This document shows positions 42,745 to 49,485 of a stretch of DNA of 64,000 nt, one piece after another. The position numbers were made by a program, and so were the translations under genes. Location: the NCBI GenBank assembly GCA_032160705.1, contig JAVHVE010000060.1, positions 150,222 to 214,221 on the forward strand. Reading direction: 5' to 3'. The notes beneath the pieces were generated by a model, which ran no database searches, was not told where the DNA came from, and was given only the letters and a program-made list of their open reading frames with translations. The stretch is from QHXM01 sp032160705. GTDB lineage: Bacteria; Acidobacteriota; Blastocatellia; Pyrinomonadales; Pyrinomonadaceae. The stretch's first letter is position 1; each line of letters opens with the position of its first letter.

Positions 42745-43173
42745 AGTTTTCAGTTTTCGGTTTTCAGTTTTCAGTCTTTCCTCTGGGAGGCAATGGTGGG
42801 GTCTCAGTCATACCGGGATTTAATTGTCTGGCAAAAGAGTATTGCGTTGTGCGTGCAGGTTTATAAGGTTTGTGAAGTATTTCCGAAGAGCGAACTTTAT
42901 GGTTTGGCAGACCAAATGAAACGCGCGGCGGTTTCAATCTCTTCCAATATTGCTGAAGGACAAGGGCGACAGCACACAAAAGAGTTCCTCCATTTCGCTT
43001 CTATCGCTAATGGCTCGTTGGCTGAGTTGGATACGCAGCGCATCCTTGCTGAAAACCTAAATTTTGTTAGTCCTGAAGCAAGCGCATCTCTGGACGAGCG
43101 CATCACTGAAGTCCGTAAAATGCTTTACGCTCTCAGGGCTAAACTTAAAACCAGCGCTGAAAACTGAAAACTG
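42745..43173. repeat. TTTTCAG-family heptad hairpin whose spacer is a complete gene
   Basis: Left arm AGTTTTCAGTTTTCGGTTTT then CAGTTTTCAGT (42745-42775); right arm GCTGAAAACTGAAAACTG (43156-43173). In other copies of this family the arms are 25-30 nt apart; here they enclose ~380 bp containing the four-helix-bundle gene, whose last codons (SAEN, stop) are made from the right arm. Confidence 0.88.
42793..43167 (+). CDS. Four-helix-bundle protein, S23/IVP (23S rRNA intervening sequence) family
   Basis: A 124-aa protein of the TIGR02436/S23 family. Family signature in order: SYRDLIVWQKSIALCVQVYKV, FPKSELYGLADQMKRAAVSISSNIAEGQGR, TKEFLHFASIANGSLAELDTQ, then a C-terminal helix. Relatives are encoded inside insertions in 23S rRNA genes of Leptospira, Coxiella and others, and as accessory proteins (Avd) of diversity-generating retroelements; their general role is nucleic-acid binding. 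GGGAGG is 2 bp from the ATG. The gene sits precisely between the two arms of a heptad hairpin and separates two crotonase genes. No reverse transcriptase is nearby, so it is not a retroelement Avd. Confidence 0.9.
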   Translation: MVGSQSYRDLIVWQKSIALCVQVYKVCEVFPKSELYGLADQMKRAAVSISSNIAEGQGRQHTKEFLHFASIANGSLAELDTQRILAENLNFVSPEASASLDERITEVRKMLYALRAKLKTSAEN

Positions 43174-43176
43174 ATT

Positions 43177-43968
43177 ATGTACGAAAATATTAAAATCAAC
43201 AACGAAGCTGGGATTGCGACCATTACGCTTGATCGTCCTGAAAAGCTGAATGCTTTCGCCGGGCACATGCGGCGTGATCTGGCAGAGGCACTGGAACACG
43301 CGGCGAGCGATAGAGGTGTGCGTGCCCTCATCATCACGGGCGCAGGCAGAGCCTTTTGCGCGGGCGCGGATGTGGCCTACATGGCAGAGTTGATGGAGCG
43401 GCAGGACGTGGACGAGTTCGCGCGCCTTCTGGGCGCGGGGCGTCGCGTGCTGATTACGATTCGCCAGATGACGAAGCCGGTCATCGCTTCCATTAACGGC
43501 CCGGCTTACGGCGCTGGTTTCAATCTGGCACTGGCTTGCGACCTGCGGATTGCGTCCGCGTCCGCGACGTTCAGCCAATCGTTCGTCAAAGTAGGCCTGC
43601 ACCCTGACTGGGGCGGCACATATTTTCTGCCGCGCGTTGTGCCGACCAATCTGGCCTGCGAGATGTTCTTCCTTGGCGATGCGATCAATGCAGAACGCGC
43701 GGCGCAACTGGGGCTGGTCAACGCGGTAGTCCCGGATGCGGAACTGAAGAGCGAAACGCTCAAGCTTGCCGAGCGGCTGCGCGATGCGCCCTATAAATCA
43801 ATCGCGGCGGCCAAGCACGCCGTCTACATGAGCGGAGAGTCGAGCCTTGAGCGCATGCTCCAGTATGAGACGGAAGCGCAATTGCAATGCTTCCAGTCGC
43901 CGGAAGCGCGCGAGATGGTCACAGCATTTTTAGAGAAGCGCGAGCCGAGAAAGTTACAAAAATTGTGA
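43177..43968 (+). CDS. Enoyl-CoA hydratase/isomerase family protein (crotonase 2)
   Basis: A 263-aa crotonase. Motifs: GIATITLDRPEKLNAFAGHMRRDL, RAFCAGADVAYM, ASINGPAYGAGFNLALACDLR and VGLHPDWGGTYFLPRVV. The residue usually glutamate in the second catalytic block is replaced (HPDWGG), as in isomerase-like or 1,2-epoxyphenylacetyl-CoA isomerase (PaaG)-type members, so isomerisation is possible. The ATG follows the right arm of a heptad hairpin (CTGATTATG), with no Shine-Dalgarno sequence. Confidence 0.88.
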   Translation: MYENIKINNEAGIATITLDRPEKLNAFAGHMRRDLAEALEHAASDRGVRALIITGAGRAFCAGADVAYMAELMERQDVDEFARLLGAGRRVLITIRQMTKPVIASINGPAYGAGFNLALACDLRIASASATFSQSFVKVGLHPDWGGTYFLPRVVPTNLACEMFFLGDAINAERAAQLGLVNAVVPDAELKSETLKLAERLRDAPYKSIAAAKHAVYMSGESSLERMLQYETEAQLQCFQSPEAREMVTAFLEKREPRKLQKL

Positions 43969-44046
43969 TGAGTGATGAGTAATGAGTGATGGGTTAAAAC
44001 CTTCTTTCTTTTACTCATCACTCATTACTCATCACTCATCACTTAT
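43966..44046. repeat. Heptad hairpin, AGTGATG/AGTAATG family
   Basis: Left arm GATGAGTGATGAGTAATGAG then TGATG begins inside the crotonase 2 stop codon (43966-43968). Right arm CTCATCACTCATTACTCATC then ACTCATCAC. It ends 5 bp before the next ATG. Confidence 0.92.
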
Positions 44047-44051
44047 TATTT

Positions 44052-44837
44052 ATGTCGAAACTTAGCGACAAAGTGGCGTTAATTACAGGTGGCGGGCGCG
44101 GCATCGGGCGCGCTGTTGCTCTAGCTTTTGCGCGTGAGGGCGCGGAGGTGGTTGTTTGTGCTCGCACCGAAAATGAGGTGCAGCGCGTGGCCGATGAGAT
44201 CAGGAGCGAGTGCGGTGTCAGGGCGATTCATGCTGTGTGCGACGTGGCGGATGTTGAGAGTGTGAAGCGCGTCTTCGCACGGGTCGCTGAAGAAATGGGG
44301 CGCGGCGTTGATATTCTCGTCAACAACGCCGGGATTGCTGAGAGCACTTCCTTCATTAAAACTGGCGACGAATTCTGGCAGCGCCACCTGGCGATCAATT
44401 TATCGGGCACGTTCTATTGCATGCGCGCGGCTCTGCCTGCGATGATTGAGCGTGGCTGGGGACGCATCATCAACATCGCTTCCATCGCTGGCAAAACCGG
44501 CGCGCCTTATATTGCCGCTTACTCGGCATCGAAGCACGGCGTGCTCGGCCTGACGCGTTCCTGTGCGCTCGAAGTAGCGACGAAAGGTATCACCGTCAAT
44601 GCAATTTGTCCCGGCTACGTTGCCACGGACATGACCGAGCGCGCCATTGAAAACATCACGGCCAAAACTGGCAAATCGACAGACGAAACCCGCGCCTTTA
44701 TCGAACAGATGAGCCCGCAGCAACGTCTCATCACCTCGGAGGAAGTGGCCGCGCTCGCGCTCCTCCTCGCCAGCCACGAAGGACGCGGCATCAACGGGCA
44801 GGCAATCAACGTGGACGGCGGGAGTGTGCTATTTTAA
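44052..44837 (+). CDS. Short-chain dehydrogenase/reductase (FabG-like, 3-hydroxyacyl-CoA dehydrogenase candidate)
   Basis: A 261-aa classical SDR. Cofactor loop ITGGGRGIGRAVALAFAREGA; VNNAGIAESTSF; catalytic serine in IINIASIAGKTG; YSASKHG (Tyr-x-x-x-Lys); and the C-terminal GQAINVDGGSVLF. In this neighbourhood it probably oxidises a 3-hydroxyacyl-CoA formed by one of the crotonases; FabG-type activity in fatty acid synthesis is the alternative. The ATG is preceded by the heptad hairpin and TTATTT, with no Shine-Dalgarno sequence. Confidence 0.88.
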   Translation: MSKLSDKVALITGGGRGIGRAVALAFAREGAEVVVCARTENEVQRVADEIRSECGVRAIHAVCDVADVESVKRVFARVAEEMGRGVDILVNNAGIAESTSFIKTGDEFWQRHLAINLSGTFYCMRAALPAMIERGWGRIINIASIAGKTGAPYIAAYSASKHGVLGLTRSCALEVATKGITVNAICPGYVATDMTERAIENITAKTGKSTDETRAFIEQMSPQQRLITSEEVAALALLLASHEGRGINGQAINVDGGSVLF

Positions 44838-44840
44838 ATA

Positions 44841-44940
44841 GTAGGCAGTGGGCAGTTAGCAGTTGGCAGTTAAAAACAAAACGCTCAACACTGCTCGTCG
44901 CTCTTTCTTGCTGCCAACTGCCCACTGCCTACTGCCAACT
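44841..44940. repeat. Heptad hairpin, GGCAGTT/GGCAGTG family
   Basis: Left arm GTAGGCAGTGGGCAGTTAGC then AGTTGGCAGTT; right arm CTGCCAACTGCCCACTGCCT then ACTGCCAACT. It fills the gap from the SDR stop to 6 bp before the RidA ATG. Confidence 0.92.
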
Positions 44941-44946
44941 TCTTTT

Positions 44947-45348
44947 ATGTTCCGTTTCATCAACCCAGAATCGCTCGGCAGCCCGCGCGGCTATTCCAAC
45001 GGAGTCTTGGCGGAGGCTGGTGGCCAACTGCTTTTCATCGCGGGTCAAATCGGTTGGGATGAACGGCAAAAACTGGTCAGCGCAGATTTCGTCGAGCAGT
45101 TTGATCGCGCGCTGATGAACGTCATCGCGGTGGTGACAGAGGCGGGCGGGCGAGCGGACGAAATCGCGCGCCTTTTGATTTACGTGACGGACAAGCAGGA
45201 GTATCGCTCGCGGACACGCGAAATCGGCGCGTGTTATCGCGCACGCATGGAGCAGCATTACCCTGCGATGGCGCTTATCGAAGTCAAGGGCTTGTTAGAA
45301 GACGACGCCAAAGTGGAGATCGAAGGCATTGCCGTCATCAAAAATTAA
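44947..45348 (+). CDS. RidA/YjgF/UK114 family enamine/imine deaminase-like protein
   Basis: A 133-aa protein. ATG 44947 is chosen; the longer frame from 44863 reads through the hairpin. Family blocks: SPRGYSNGVLAEAGGQLLFIAGQIGWDE, FDRALMNVIAVVTEAGG, RLLIYVTDKQEYRSR and PAMALIEVKGLLEDDAKVEIEGIAV. RidA hydrolyses reactive enamines and imines; the usual active-site Arg is not at its typical place in IEVKGL, so it belongs to another Rid subgroup. In a cluster with an anthraniloyl-CoA-type monooxygenase, an imine-hydrolysing role would be logical (inference). Confidence 0.85.
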   Translation: MFRFINPESLGSPRGYSNGVLAEAGGQLLFIAGQIGWDERQKLVSADFVEQFDRALMNVIAVVTEAGGRADEIARLLIYVTDKQEYRSRTREIGACYRARMEQHYPAMALIEVKGLLEDDAKVEIEGIAVIKN

Positions 45349-45411
45349 ATCACCCAAATTTTCGCCGCTGTCGTGTATCGTTTCGCGCTCAGGTCTCTCA
45401 AAGGTTGCGCG

Positions 45412-46230
45412 ATGAAGACATCACACAAACTGCTCTCGCTGCTGCCGGTGCTGTTGCTGCTCTCTCTGGTTGCAGCCTGTAACCGGGCCGGGCGGGTGTT
45501 TGGGCCAAAGGACGAGGGAGGATTTTATCTGGTCATCGCCGTCAAGGCTGACGCGTCCCAACTGGATCAAAGCATCCAACAGACAATTGCTGTCATGCAG
45601 AAGCGCTGCGAGCAGATGGGCATTTATTGCAAGGGGCAACGGCATGGCGACGACAAGTCGAACCAGATCATGCTGCGCGTCTCAAGCCCGCATGACCCGG
45701 AGCGCATCAAGAGCGTCTTGCTATCGCAAGGGCTGGAGCTACGCGCAGCGGTTTCCCCGCCCAGCCCCGCTGCCTTGCAAACATATCCGACGCAAGCGGA
45801 AGCGGAAGCCGCAGCAGGCACTGATAAAGACGTGCTGCCTTACCTGGAACGTGAGGAAGGCGCTGAGCCACACCCACAGAAATTTGTGGTCGTTGAGCGC
45901 ACGCCGATAGTCACAGGGCAGGACATACGCGACGCGAAAGCAGATAATGTAATGGGCGGAGACAACAATTATCAGGTGAATTTCCGACTGACTCCTGCGG
46001 GCGCGCAACGGTTCGGAAGCTGGACTGGTGCGAACATCAACAGGTATCTGGCGGTCGTGCTGAACAAACAGGTGCGCTCCGTGGCCTTCATTAAGAGCCA
46101 GATTTTTGACAGCGCCCAGATCACTGGCCGCTTCACCAGAGAGCAGGCGGAAGACGCAGCCCTCGTGCTGATGAGTGGCAATTTGCCCGCGCCCATCGAG
46201 GCACTGGAAGAGGGAACGTACAAACCCTGA
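45412..46230 (+). CDS. Lipoprotein carrying a SecD-like periplasmic (P1) domain
   Basis: A 272-aa exported lipoprotein. ATG 45412 gives the signal LLSLLPVLLLLSLVAACNRAG with lipobox VAAC. The mature region has the SecD P1 pattern: DQSIQQTIAVMQKRCEQMGI, then the base domain VNFRLTPAGAQRFGSWTGANI, RYLAVVLNKQVRSVAFIKSQ and the near-invariant SecD ending SGNLPAPIEALEEGTYKP. The transmembrane RND core of SecD is absent: the protein ends exactly where TM2 would begin. It could modulate the translocon or be a repurposed head domain; its presence in an aromatic-degradation cluster is unexplained. Confidence 0.8.
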   Translation: MKTSHKLLSLLPVLLLLSLVAACNRAGRVFGPKDEGGFYLVIAVKADASQLDQSIQQTIAVMQKRCEQMGIYCKGQRHGDDKSNQIMLRVSSPHDPERIKSVLLSQGLELRAAVSPPSPAALQTYPTQAEAEAAAGTDKDVLPYLEREEGAEPHPQKFVVVERTPIVTGQDIRDAKADNVMGGDNNYQVNFRLTPAGAQRFGSWTGANINRYLAVVLNKQVRSVAFIKSQIFDSAQITGRFTREQAEDAALVLMSGNLPAPIEALEEGTYKP

Positions 46231-46292
46231 ACTTCTTTACGGCGCGCGTCTTGAAACTATGAGGCGATCATTAAAGAGTTTTTCAAGAGTTT

Positions 46293-47090
46293 ATGCTTGA
46301 GCCTAAAAGTTTTCTCTACGAAGTGCGCGACCACGTGGGCTGGATTACGCTCAATCGCCCGGAGCGTTTGAACGCGCTCACGTTCGAGGTCTACCGCGAA
46401 TTGACGGACGTGTTCAGTGCTCTGCGTTCTGAGACGGAAGTGCGAGCGGTTGTCATCACGGGCGCGGGGCGGGCGTTCTGTTCGGGCGGCGACGTTCACG
46501 ATATTATCGGGGAGCTTTTCAAACGCGACATGCAGGGATTGCTCGAATTCACGCGCATGACCTGCGAGCTTATTCGCAACATCCGCGCTCTGCCAAAACC
46601 CGTGATCGCGAGTCTCAACGGCACGACCGCAGGCGCAGGCGCGTGCATCGCTCTGGCATCGGACATCCGAATAGCTGCGCCTTCGGCCAAGATCGCTTTT
46701 CTCTTCGTCCGCGTCGGACTCTCCGGCGCAGACATGGGCGCGGCCTATTTGCTGCCGCGCATTGTCGGCTTAGCGAAGGCCACGGAGATGCTCTACACGG
46801 GTGATTTCGTGTCGGCGGAGGAAGCCGAACGAATCGGCCTTTACAACCACGTCGTCGCGGCTGATGAGCTACATAATGCGACGCGCGAGCTTGCCACGCG
46901 GCTGGCGGCGGGGCCTGCTTTCGCCCTGATGATGACGAAAGAGATGCTCAACCGCGAGATGGACGTGAGCCTCGACACCGCGCTCGAATGGGAAGCGCAG
47001 GCGCAGGCCACTTGCATGCAGCACCCGGATTACCGCGAAGCCTACGAAGCTTTTGTCGAGAAACGAGAGCCGGAATTCAAAAAACCGTAA
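46293..47090 (+). CDS. Enoyl-CoA hydratase/isomerase family protein (crotonase 3)
   Basis: A 265-aa crotonase. Motifs: GWITLNRPERLNALTFEVYREL, RAFCSGGDVHDI, ASLNGTTAGAGACIALASDIR and GLSGADMGAAYLLPRIVG. The second catalytic glutamate position carries Asp (GADMG), as in several aromatic-pathway crotonases including those annotated in anthraniloyl-CoA clusters. The C-terminus KREPEFKKP is typical of these. A heptad hairpin of the GTGACAG family follows. Confidence 0.88.
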   Translation: MLEPKSFLYEVRDHVGWITLNRPERLNALTFEVYRELTDVFSALRSETEVRAVVITGAGRAFCSGGDVHDIIGELFKRDMQGLLEFTRMTCELIRNIRALPKPVIASLNGTTAGAGACIALASDIRIAAPSAKIAFLFVRVGLSGADMGAAYLLPRIVGLAKATEMLYTGDFVSAEEAERIGLYNHVVAADELHNATRELATRLAAGPAFALMMTKEMLNREMDVSLDTALEWEAQAQATCMQHPDYREAYEAFVEKREPEFKKP

Positions 47091-47093
47091 ACC

Positions 47094-47164
47094 GTGACAG
47101 GTGACAGGTGACAAGATAAAAGCTTGTTCTTGTCCTGTCACCTGTCACTTGTCACCTGTCACTG
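47094..47164. repeat. Heptad hairpin, GTGACAG family
   Basis: Left arm GTGACAGGTGACAGGTGACA; right arm TGTCACCTGTCACTTGTCAC then CTGTCACT. It fills the gap between crotonase 3 and the acyl-CoA dehydrogenase and ends 5 bp before its ATG. Confidence 0.92.
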
Positions 47165-47169
47165 CTTTT

Positions 47170-48339
47170 ATGGATCCATTCATCGCCGAGACGCCGTTTT
47201 TCACCGTAGAGCAGTGCAACCTGGCAACGAGCGTGGCGGGTTTCGTCGAGCGCGAGATTGAGCCGCGAGCGGTTGCAGAGGAGCAGGAGGGTCAGGATGT
47301 TGAGGCGAGTTTTCGCGCGTATCTTGACGTGCTGGCCAAAGCCGATCTCCTGCGTTATGCGATTGCTGCTCCCGGCGGGCGGATCGGCGTGCGCGCCCTT
47401 TGCCTGATTCGCGAGTCGCTCTCTTACTCTTCGGCGCTGGCAGACCTTGCGTTCGTCATGCAGGGATTGGGAACTTACCCGCTCAGTCTCGCCGCACCCG
47501 AACATGTGCGAGATTTCTGGCTCGCCCGCGCCACACAGGGACAATCAATCGCCGCCTTCGCGCTCACAGAAGCAGAAGCCGGATCGGATGTCGCCGCCAT
47601 CCAGACGACCGCGCGCCGTGAAGGCGACACGTACATCATTAACGGCAGCAAGCGTTTCATCTCCAACGCGGGGCTGGCCGATTTCTACACTGTCTTTGCG
47701 CGCACAGGTACGCGCCGAGACAATCGCGCAGAACTCTCGGCTTTTGTCGTCGGAGCGCGCATGCCTGGCTTCTCCGTGCGCGAGCGCACCCGGATGATCT
47801 CGCCTCACCCAATAGGCGAGATTGAATTCAATAATTGCCGCGTCCCCGCCGAAGACATGATTGGACGCGAAGGCGACGGTTTTCAATTGGCGATGCAGAC
47901 GCTTGATACTTTCAGAGCCAGCGTCGGCGCAGCCGCCTGCGGGATGGCAGGCCGCGCCCTCGACGAAGCGATCACTTACGCGAAGACTCGTCGGCAATTT
48001 GGACGCGCCCTCTCCGAACACCAGTTGATTCAGGAAAAACTCGCTGACATGATGACGGAACTCGACGCCGCGCGCCTGCTGGTTTATCGCGCCGCCTATC
48101 TCAAAGACGCGGGCGTCGAGCGCGTCACACGCGAAGCGAGCGAAGCCAAGCTGTTTGCAACGGAAGCAGCGGGGCGCATCATTGACAGCGCGCTCCAGAT
48201 TCACGGCGGCGCGGGGCTGGTTCACGGCAGCCGCGTCGAGCGTCTTTACAGAGACGTGCGCGCGTTGCGGATTTATGAAGGCACGTCGGAGATTCAAAAG
48301 CTGGTGATTGCAGGACAGCTTTTGAAAGAGTCAGAATGA
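47170..48339 (+). CDS. Acyl-CoA dehydrogenase
   Basis: A 389-aa flavoprotein. ATG 47170 is chosen; the longer reading from 47101 is hairpin sequence. Motifs: AAFALTEAEAGSDVAAIQTTA (flavin-binding signature), NGSKRFISNAGLADFY, RVPAEDMIGREGDGFQ, FGRALSEHQLIQEKLADM and the C-terminal QIHGGAGLVHGSRVERLYRDVRALRIYEG. The usual catalytic Glu position reads YEGTSE. It likely oxidises a cyclic or dicarboxylyl-CoA intermediate. It overlaps the next gene by 4 bp (ATGA), so both are translated from the same message. Confidence 0.9.
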   Translation: MDPFIAETPFFTVEQCNLATSVAGFVEREIEPRAVAEEQEGQDVEASFRAYLDVLAKADLLRYAIAAPGGRIGVRALCLIRESLSYSSALADLAFVMQGLGTYPLSLAAPEHVRDFWLARATQGQSIAAFALTEAEAGSDVAAIQTTARREGDTYIINGSKRFISNAGLADFYTVFARTGTRRDNRAELSAFVVGARMPGFSVRERTRMISPHPIGEIEFNNCRVPAEDMIGREGDGFQLAMQTLDTFRASVGAAACGMAGRALDEAITYAKTRRQFGRALSEHQLIQEKLADMMTELDAARLLVYRAAYLKDAGVERVTREASEAKLFATEAAGRIIDSALQIHGGAGLVHGSRVERLYRDVRALRIYEGTSEIQKLVIAGQLLKESE

Positions 48340-49463
48340 AAATCAACATCATCGGCGGCGGGCCAGCCGGATTGTATTTCGCGCTCCTGATGAAGAAACA
48401 GAATCCGGCGCATGAAATTACGGTCATGGAGCGTAACGCGCCCGATGATACATTTGGCTGGGGCGTGGTCTTTTCCGACAAGACGCTTTCTTACCTGAAA
48501 GAAACTGACGAGGAATCTTACCGGCAGATCACAGATAGTTTTGAGATGTGGGACAACGTGGATGTCGTGCATCGCGGAGAGAAGGTCACAATTCGCGGGA
48601 ATCGGTTTTCCGGCATCGCGCGCCTCAAGCTCTTGCAAATCCTCCAGCGACGCGCGGAGCAACTCGGCGTTGACCTGCGCTTTCGCACCGAAGTACAGGA
48701 GGTGGATGCCCTGCACGCAAACGGCGACCTTATCGTCGGCGCAGATGGTATCAACAGCACCGTCAGGCAAAAGTACAGTGATAAATTTCAACCCGTTTTG
48801 AGCGTGCGGAAAAACAAATACATCTGGTACGGGACGAATCAATTATTTCACGGGTTGACGCTGACCTTCCGCGAATCAAGAGCGGGCGTCTTCGCCGCGC
48901 ACTCCTACAAGTTTAACAAGCAGACGAGTACCTTCATCGTTGAATGCGACGAAGAGACCTGGAATCAAGCTGGCTTCGATAAAATGTCGGAAGATGAAAC
49001 GCGCGAGTACCTGGAGAAAATTTTCCGCGACGACCTTATTGGTCATCCACTTCTCTCGAACAACTCTAAATGGATCAACTTCGTCAATGTGCGGAACTCC
49101 CACTGGAGTTATCGAAACGTGGTGCTGCTCGGCGATGCCCTGCACACGGCGCACTTCTCCATCGGTTCCGGGACGAAGCTCGCGCTCGAAGACGCCATCG
49201 CGCTGTACAATTGCTTTCAGGAAGGCGCAAAGGTGGAAGAGGCGCTTCAGCAGTTTGAAAAAGTGCGCAAGCCGATCATCGAGGAATATCAGGAAGCCGC
49301 GCGAGAGAGTCTGATCTGGTTCGAGAATGCTCGCAACTACATGCATCTCGCTCCCTTGCCCTTTGCCTACAGCCTGATGACACGCAGCAAGCGGATTGAT
49401 TACGAGAATCTGAAAAGGCGCGACCCCGCTTTCATCGCGGCTTATGAGCGCGCCGTTCATTGA
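48336..49463 (+). CDS. FAD-dependent monooxygenase, salicylyl-CoA/anthraniloyl-CoA hydroxylase type
   Basis: A 375-aa single-component flavin hydroxylase. FAD motifs: INIIGGGPAGLYFALLMKK, GADGINSTVRQKYS and VLLGDALHTAHFSIGSGTKLALEDA. FGWGVVFSDKTLSYL and the middle segment match the N-terminal half of bifunctional salicylyl-CoA 5-hydroxylase and 2-aminobenzoyl-CoA monooxygenase/reductase, as I recall them. The protein ends at residue 375, before the OYE-like half of those fusions. A convergent OYE-family gene lies 22 bp away and could supply the missing reductase activity. Role: 5-hydroxylation of an ortho-substituted benzoyl-CoA (inference). Confidence 0.83.
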   Translation: MKINIIGGGPAGLYFALLMKKQNPAHEITVMERNAPDDTFGWGVVFSDKTLSYLKETDEESYRQITDSFEMWDNVDVVHRGEKVTIRGNRFSGIARLKLLQILQRRAEQLGVDLRFRTEVQEVDALHANGDLIVGADGINSTVRQKYSDKFQPVLSVRKNKYIWYGTNQLFHGLTLTFRESRAGVFAAHSYKFNKQTSTFIVECDEETWNQAGFDKMSEDETREYLEKIFRDDLIGHPLLSNNSKWINFVNVRNSHWSYRNVVLLGDALHTAHFSIGSGTKLALEDAIALYNCFQEGAKVEEALQQFEKVRKPIIEEYQEAARESLIWFENARNYMHLAPLPFAYSLMTRSKRIDYENLKRRDPAFIAAYERAVH

Positions 49464-49466
49464 GTA

Positions 49467-49480
49467 GTCCCGTCAGGGAC
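49467..49480. repeat. Short palindrome GTCCCGTCAGGGAC
   Basis: A perfect stem GTCCC/GGGAC with a 4-nt loop, in the 22-bp gap between convergent genes. It is one of several dispersed GTCCCG-type palindromes in the window (others at 54713-54839) and may end transcription from both sides. Confidence 0.6.
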
Positions 49481-49485
49481 TCTAT

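Noticed and set aside
42793..43167. Avd of a diversity-generating retroelement
   Set aside because: No reverse transcriptase, template repeat or variable repeat is visible nearby.
44863..44946. Upstream extension of the RidA-like protein (and similar extensions at 47101 and 62664)
   Set aside because: The extra residues are translations of heptad hairpins (for example PTAHCLLPTS) and family similarity begins at the later ATG.
38256..47164. Hairpins in the aromatic cluster as simple rho-independent terminators
   Set aside because: Most lack a T-run after the stem and lie inside same-strand gene series that should be co-transcribed; only a few (30947, 59851) look like terminators.
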